Shown here piece by piece: positions 63,943-64,000 of a stretch of DNA of 64,000 bases (position 1 is its first letter; each line of letters starts with the position of its first letter). The notes beneath the pieces were generated by a model. The model did not search any database and had not been told where the DNA came from. It worked only from the letters and a program-made list of their open reading frames with translations. The DNA is taken from positions 2,418,001-2,482,000 of the forward strand of contig NZ_CP101731.1 of assembly GCF_031202305.1 (NCBI RefSeq), in the 5' to 3' direction. The translations under genes and the position numbers were made by a program. Origin of the DNA: Pelagibacterium sp. 26DY04 (lineage in GTDB: Bacteria > Pseudomonadota > Alphaproteobacteria > Rhizobiales > Devosiaceae).

Positions 63943-64000
63943 ATGATCGAGAACGCGCAACTGATCGGACTGTCGCGCCAGATGGCGTTGCAGCGGCAGA
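63943..64000 (+). CDS. flgF: FlgF-like flagellar rod protein (start only)
   Basis: The first 19 codons, MIENAQLIGLSRQMALQRQ, before the window edge match the N-terminal axial region of FlgF as seen in relatives, upstream of further flagellar genes. It begins a plus-strand gene divergent from fliL. GGGGAACCGCGC precedes ATG 63943. With only 19 residues the assignment rests on context and this segment. Confidence 0.6.
   Translation, partial: MIENAQLIGLSRQMALQRQ

Noticed and set aside
1..64000. Prophage, integrative element, CRISPR array or toxin-antitoxin/defence island
   Set aside because: No integrase, transposase, phage structural, cas, restriction-modification or toxin-antitoxin genes are seen. 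The gene content is syntenic core genome.

Overview
The window is GC-rich, densely coding DNA from an alphaproteobacterial chromosome. It is most likely from the Hyphomicrobiales, with a Devosiaceae flavour (Devosia/Pelagibacterium-like). That placement is inference, resting on the F1-ATPase inhibitor subunit zeta, the CckA/CtrA cell-cycle logic, the purC-purS-purQ-purL-bolA-grxD order, a BacA-type peptide transporter and the flagellar gene order. I see no prophage, transposase, CRISPR array or rRNA; one tRNA (Leu, TAA) is present. Almost everything is ordinary core genome, with the unusual signals in intergenic DNA, regulatory sites and a few variant protein motifs.

Layout. 1-707: end-truncated TraB/GumN-type protein. 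794-7370: a DctB/DctD-like two-component pair followed by a TctCBA tricarboxylate transporter operon with a terminator. 7530-9178: small secreted or hypothetical proteins and tRNA-Leu. 9188-12409: a PQQ alcohol dehydrogenase module (dehydrogenase, XoxJ-like periplasmic protein, divergent cytochrome c). 12518-16953: a frameshifted lipoprotein gene, an ASCH-like protein, gpt, a cinA-like gene, sfsA, map and radC. 17013-20841: ccdA, a DMT exporter, rpe and purB. 20957-21312: a cluster of REP-like palindromes. 21345-23896: a small protein, a hydrolase, a ClpP paralogue, an ArsR/SRPBCC pair with its palindromic operator, and ATPase inhibitor zeta. 24163-31817: the purine block purC, purS, purQ, purL followed by bolA and grxD, interrupted by an acyltransferase gene and two kinds of palindromic repeat. 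31976-45169: transporters, an inositol-phosphatase-like gene, ttcA, bacA, rpsD, trmJ, icd and a FadL-type porin. 45206-49208: alaS and recA. 49393-64000: cckA and a large flagellar region (flhB, fliR, fliQ, fliE, flgC, flgB, fliO-like, fliP, a 1118-residue TPR protein, motE, a DUF6468-like gene, fliM, fliL, flgF start).

How it fits together. The flagellar and cckA promoters carry TTAA-N7-TTAA(C) or one-mismatch versions, the CtrA recognition pattern, so this region reads as a CtrA regulon containing the kinase gene that controls CtrA. A family of intercistronic palindromes (13268-13329, 24962-25099, 54511-54632) keeps an inner sequence while the outer stems differ in sequence but still pair. 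The DctD-like regulator has GAFPGA in place of GAFTGA, so it may not work through sigma-54. The PQQ dehydrogenase keeps a lanthanide-type Asp-x-Asp but lacks other usual metal ligands. No obviously new defence or mobile system is visible.
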